Of a stretch of 20,361 nt of DNA, positions 17,191-20,361 are shown in pieces. Each line of letters starts with the position of its first letter. Position 1 is the first letter of the stretch. The notes below the pieces were generated by a model. It did not search any database. It saw nothing but the letters and a program-made list of their open reading frames with translations, and was not told where the DNA came from. The stretch is from Antrodiella citrinella (lineage: Eukaryota > Basidiomycota > Agaricomycetes > Polyporales > Steccherinaceae), in contig SGPM01000371.1 in NCBI GenBank assembly GCA_004802725.1, positions 4,810-25,170 on the forward strand. Reading direction: 5' to 3'. Made by a program: the position numbers and the translations under genes.

Positions 17191-19133
17191 ATGGACTCTT
17201 CCAGCATCGTCCAACTCGTCCTCTCCGCACTCACCAACGTCACCAACACATCTTTTGTCAACCAAACCTCCTCTACGTCGTCCTCGCCACTCTCATCTCT
17301 TACCAATGACGCTCTTCTCACCTCCCTCCTCCCTCTCCTCTTCTCCTACGATTGGTTGAAGATTCTGCTCTTGGGGAGCGCATTCGAAGCCCTCCGTCGC
17401 GGATTCTTCAGCGTGTGGCGAGGCGTGGTGAAGGGGTTCTGGATAGAGGCCACATTCGAGCAGGATGATGAACCGTATGGTGAGCTCTTAACACACGCCA
17501 CACTTTGGTTTGAGAGAACCGTGCTCATGTCGTGATAGATTGGTTGATGCTATGGGTGTCAAACCACCCTTCATGGCGTGAGTGAATACATCATCCACAC
17601 ATGCGTTCACAGTATTCACGCCTCATACAGACAAAGCCCGCGTAGTCGACGTCAGTTCACGTTCCTACCTCTTAGGAGACCACATCGGCGTCCCCCTTGG
17701 CCCTATAGACACCTCAGACCCCGACTCGGAGTCAAACCTGAGTGTGCACTACCTTCCCTCTAGATCCGAGACCTATACACTCTGGTACAACGGGTGCTAC
17801 GTACAAATCATACGGAAGATGCAGGACAATGGGGACAGCCGGTACAGGGATAGCAATGAGACACTTTGCGTGAGGTACGTTGCGAGTTTAAGATGTGCCT
17901 ATGAAAAAGATACTGATGTGCATTTTGGGTGTTCGTTTGATAGACTGTTGTCTCGTAGAAGAGCCGTCCTGCACTCCCTTCTTGTCGAAGCGAGCCAGGC
18001 GTACGTCACCACCAGAAAACGTGTCGTTCGTATCTTCGTCGCAGATAGGTAAGGTCCTTCCCCTCTCATAATATCTAATCTAATTTGATATCCACGGTGG
18101 TGCAGAGACCACTGGCGCTCCTTCTCCTCCATTCACAAGCGGCCGCTGCACTCCGTAATCCTAGAACCGGGCATGGCAGAGCTCATCCTCGAGGACGCGC
18201 GTGACTTTTTAGGGAGCAAGGCGTGGTACCGCGAGCGGGGGATCCCATTCCGGAGAGGGTACTTCCTCGTAAGTTCACTCTCATCCTCATGTACATTCTT
18301 TCCAGCCCACTTATATCGTCATACAGTACGGTGCGCCCGGATCTGGCAAGACCTCTCTCATCCACACGCTCGCGGGCGAGCTCAACCTCGACGTCTACAT
18401 TGTGTCCCTCTCGCGCGCAGGCATGGACGACAGCACCCTCATCCAGTTCCTCTCAGAACTCCCTTCCAGATGCATAGCCCTCATGGAAGACATTGACACG
18501 GCCTTCCAATACGGGCTAAATCGTAACACTTCTTCCCCCACTTCCACCACAGGCCCCTCACCGAACTCGCACTCGCGTTCAAACGACGTTGACCCACCGA
18601 AAACCTCGGGGATAACCCTCTCCGGGCTCCTGAACGCATTGGACGGCGTCGCAGCGCACGAAGGCCGCCTCCTCTTCGCCACGTCGAACTGCAAGTCCGC
18701 GTCTGTCCTCGACGCGGCGCTGCGCCGCCCGGGGCGGATGGACCTGCACGTCGAGTTCCGCCTGGCGAGTCGGTACCAGGCCGAGGAGCTGTTCAAGCGG
18801 TTCTACCTGGCATCGGAGGAGTTGGTTGTGGTGGACGGAGAAGACGAGGAAGGCGAGAAGAGTGCGGAGGAGACGGACGTTCTGCTGCGCAGCAGTGAGT
18901 CTCCTGAGTCGGAGTCGCCGATCCATGGCTCGACGCACGCTCTACCCGGTCAGGCATTCCACTTCCCGCGCCCCAAAATTCTCGCCCTTGCGTCCGAGTT
19001 CGCGCATGCGATACCTGAGCGGAGCTGTTCAATGGCGAGTCTGCAGGGGTACCTGATGAAGTATAAGACGCGGCCAGAGGTGGCTGTGCGTGAGGCAGGG
19101 GCGTGGGCGGAGACAGAGGCGGGGAAAGCGTAG
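17191..19133 (+). CDS. BCS1-like AAA ATPase
   Basis: Six exons (17191-17479, 17539-17577, 17631-17874, 17944-18048, 18106-18268, 18327-19133) with introns of 53-69 nt give 548 residues. The N-terminus has a hydrophobic segment (about residues 43-66, LLTSLLPLLFSYDWLKILLL) and then the BCS1_N region (WLMLWVSNHPSW, LWYNGCYVQIIRK, ILEPGMAELILEDARDFL). The AAA domain has Walker A GAPGSGKT (282-289), Walker B IALMEDID (about 330-337), sensor-1 region LLFATSN and arginine-finger motif RRPGRMD. The C-terminus SLQGYLMKYKTRPEVAV is BCS1-typical. True BCS1 sits in the mitochondrial inner membrane and translocates the folded Rieske protein. Agaricomycetes carry many BCS1-like paralogs whose roles are mostly unknown, and this looks like one of those rather than the single orthologue. 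An acidic Ser/Glu-rich insertion (about 460-495) separates the AAA core from the C-terminal motif. Confidence 0.93.
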
Positions 19134-19270
19134 AGTTGAATCTTGGAGTGGGGTTGTAAACAACAATATATTGATGTGATGTAAAGGCTCTCTCATACAA
19201 TAGTCCACAAATACAGGTGGTAGACTACACCGGAAACCCAAGAAGAACAACGTACATACATACATATGAT
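19134..19270. other. Short convergent intergenic region
   Basis: Only 137 bp separate the stop codons of the BCS1-like gene and the membrane-protein gene, so their 3' UTRs probably overlap. It contains an A/T-rich AACAATATATTGATG stretch and an ACATACATACATA run; polyadenylation signals of either gene could lie there. Confidence 0.4.
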
Positions 19271-20361
19271 CTACGCCCAGCCAGCCAGCCATCGTACATC
19301 AACCCAGGCCCCATGCACAAGCAGTACAGCGAGTAACCACCGCTCTCCCGTGACCTTCTCATTGTCATAATCCCATATCACCTTCAGCACGCCAAGCAAG
19401 ATACCTAGCGCCACCCCGCCGACCGTTTCCAAAACCCAGAACGTAGGGAAGCGCAGCCAGAGTGTGTGTAAGGCGAACGTCGTGAGGGAGAGCATGGCGA
19501 GGGTGGCGAGGACGTCCGCGGCGGTGATGAGGAGTGAGGTGGGGTTGTGGTGGAGGATGGCTGAGAGTTGTGGTAAGTGCCCTAAGACGGATCAGTGTGT
19601 GCGTGCAGCTAACAAGATAGGACACTCACCGTCACCTGTTGCTGGTGCAGCTAGACTGTCGGCCTGGAGTTTGATGTGGAATGCGTCGGCATGTGCGTCC
19701 GGACGCGCCACCTTCACCTGAGGCTTCAAGTTGTATTTGTCGAGGATGTACTCCGCGAAGGCCCGAGAGGCAATGTTGATCGCCGTCCACGAGATCACGA
19801 ACGCGAAGGCCCGGGGCACGGAAGGATAGGTCGTCGATGTCGGGTCCTCAGCAGCAGGATTGAATGAGATCCACAGGGGGACGAACGTGGGGACAAACAT
19901 GATGATCGGGACGAGGAGGCCTTGAGCGAGTATCCTGCACGCTACGAGAACGAACCATGAACACCACTCTCAAGGAATGAAAAGTTGTCACTCACCAGCA
20001 CCGAAGAACCTCACGACGACTACCCCCACCTCCCGTTTGTAATCCCTATGGAAGAACCACACCGCCACCCTTGGCCTCACACCCTCCCACATTCCTACCA
20101 TGTACAACCTAGGGTCTCCGTCAGTAGACAGCCAGTACCGTGAGTACCAAATGCGTGCTTACGCGATAGCCAGAGCACCCGAGACCCATTCCAGCGCGGT
20201 GAGAGGAGCGAACGTGCCTTGTGCGATCTGGACGCCTTTGGTGGTGAAGTACGCGACGATGAGGGCGATAGCGAGGAGGCCGTACGCTGTGAGGAAGGGT
20301 TTTTTTTGTGTCTGAGTTTGTCGTTTTTTAGAGGAATCTCGTCGTCGACATTGGTGTATTT
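19271..20361 (-). CDS. Multi-pass membrane protein, unknown function (5' end beyond window)
   Basis: Minus-strand exons are 20361(edge)-20163, 20108-19996, 19941-19630 and 19581-19271. Introns are 54, 54 and 48 nt, and every junction keeps the frame. At least 310 residues are present. About seven hydrophobic segments can be seen: FLTAYGLLAIALIVAYF, EWVSGALAIALYMVGMW, ILAQGLLVPIIMFVPTFVPL, AFAFVISWTAINIASRAF, DVLATLAMLSLTTFALHTLW, LETVGGVALGILLGVLKVIW and WLLAVLLVHGAWV. A charged loop (EYILDKYNLKPQVKVARPDA) lies between the fourth and fifth. I recognise no family. The first exon stays open to the window edge with no in-frame ATG, so the start lies outside or behind another intron. An A8 run near 20300 is a possible frame-error site. 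It is convergent with the BCS1-like gene. Confidence 0.8.

Noticed and set aside
17156..17359. ATG 17156 as the start of the BCS1-like gene
   Set aside because: It is in a different frame and leads to a Ser/Pro-rich dead end; ATG 17191 gives the membrane segment and BCS1_N region.
17578..17612. 35-nt intron in the BCS1-like gene using the first acceptor (TTCACAG)
   Set aside because: It is shorter than any other intron here. The next acceptor at 17630 gives a 53-nt intron and the family-like HPSWHKARVVDV junction.

Overview
The window looks like nuclear DNA of a basidiomycete fungus, most likely an Agaricomycete. Genes are split by many phase-consistent introns of about 48-70 nt with GTRNGT-type donors and (C/T)AG acceptors. 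Codon third positions are C-rich. The gene content is typical of mushroom-forming fungi: F-box-like paralogs, a WSC-domain secreted protein, a fungal serine-type GST related to beta-etherases, and a BCS1-like AAA ATPase. No prokaryotic operon, tRNA, rRNA or CRISPR was seen. Undetermined bases (n) are scattered in 1-2230, 7360-8260 and 15020-16490, so some breaks in reading frames may be assembly errors.

Layout. 1-289: the 3' end of an unrecognised gene. 290-2070: no gene, but one arm (about 985-1310) of a decayed inverted repeat. 2145-5636 (+): the most interesting gene, an aspartyl-tRNA synthetase fused to a C-terminal DUF2156 aminoacyl-tRNA transferase domain. This is the architecture of ergosteryl-3beta-O-L-aspartate synthase (ErdS), with 13 exons and about 946 residues. 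5637-7075: 3' region, then an F-box-type promoter relic (6083-6170) and the second repeat arm (about 6650-6966). 7076-9345 (+): an F-box-like pseudogene whose N-terminal part is a tandem array of symmetric phase-2 exons. 10774-12537 (+): its intact F-box-like paralog (519 residues if all introns are removed). 13454-14491 (-): a secreted WSC-domain protein gene with one in-frame stop. 14669-14826 (-): an orphan coding-like segment. 15114-15936 (-): a GST of the GSTFuA/etherase-like type. 17191-19133 (+): a BCS1-like AAA ATPase, 548 residues. 19271 to the right edge (-): a multi-pass membrane protein cut by the window end.

The genes do not form one pathway. ErdS is a self-contained two-step enzyme: it charges tRNA-Asp, then moves aspartate onto ergosterol. 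The F-box section (about 6083-12600, plus the relic at 985) is a small zone of duplication and decay containing an intact copy, a pseudogene and promoter and F-box fragments. The right half is ordinary single-copy-looking fungal gene space: GST and AAA ATPase are divergent with a 1.25 kb gap, and AAA ATPase and the membrane gene are convergent with 137 bp between stop codons.
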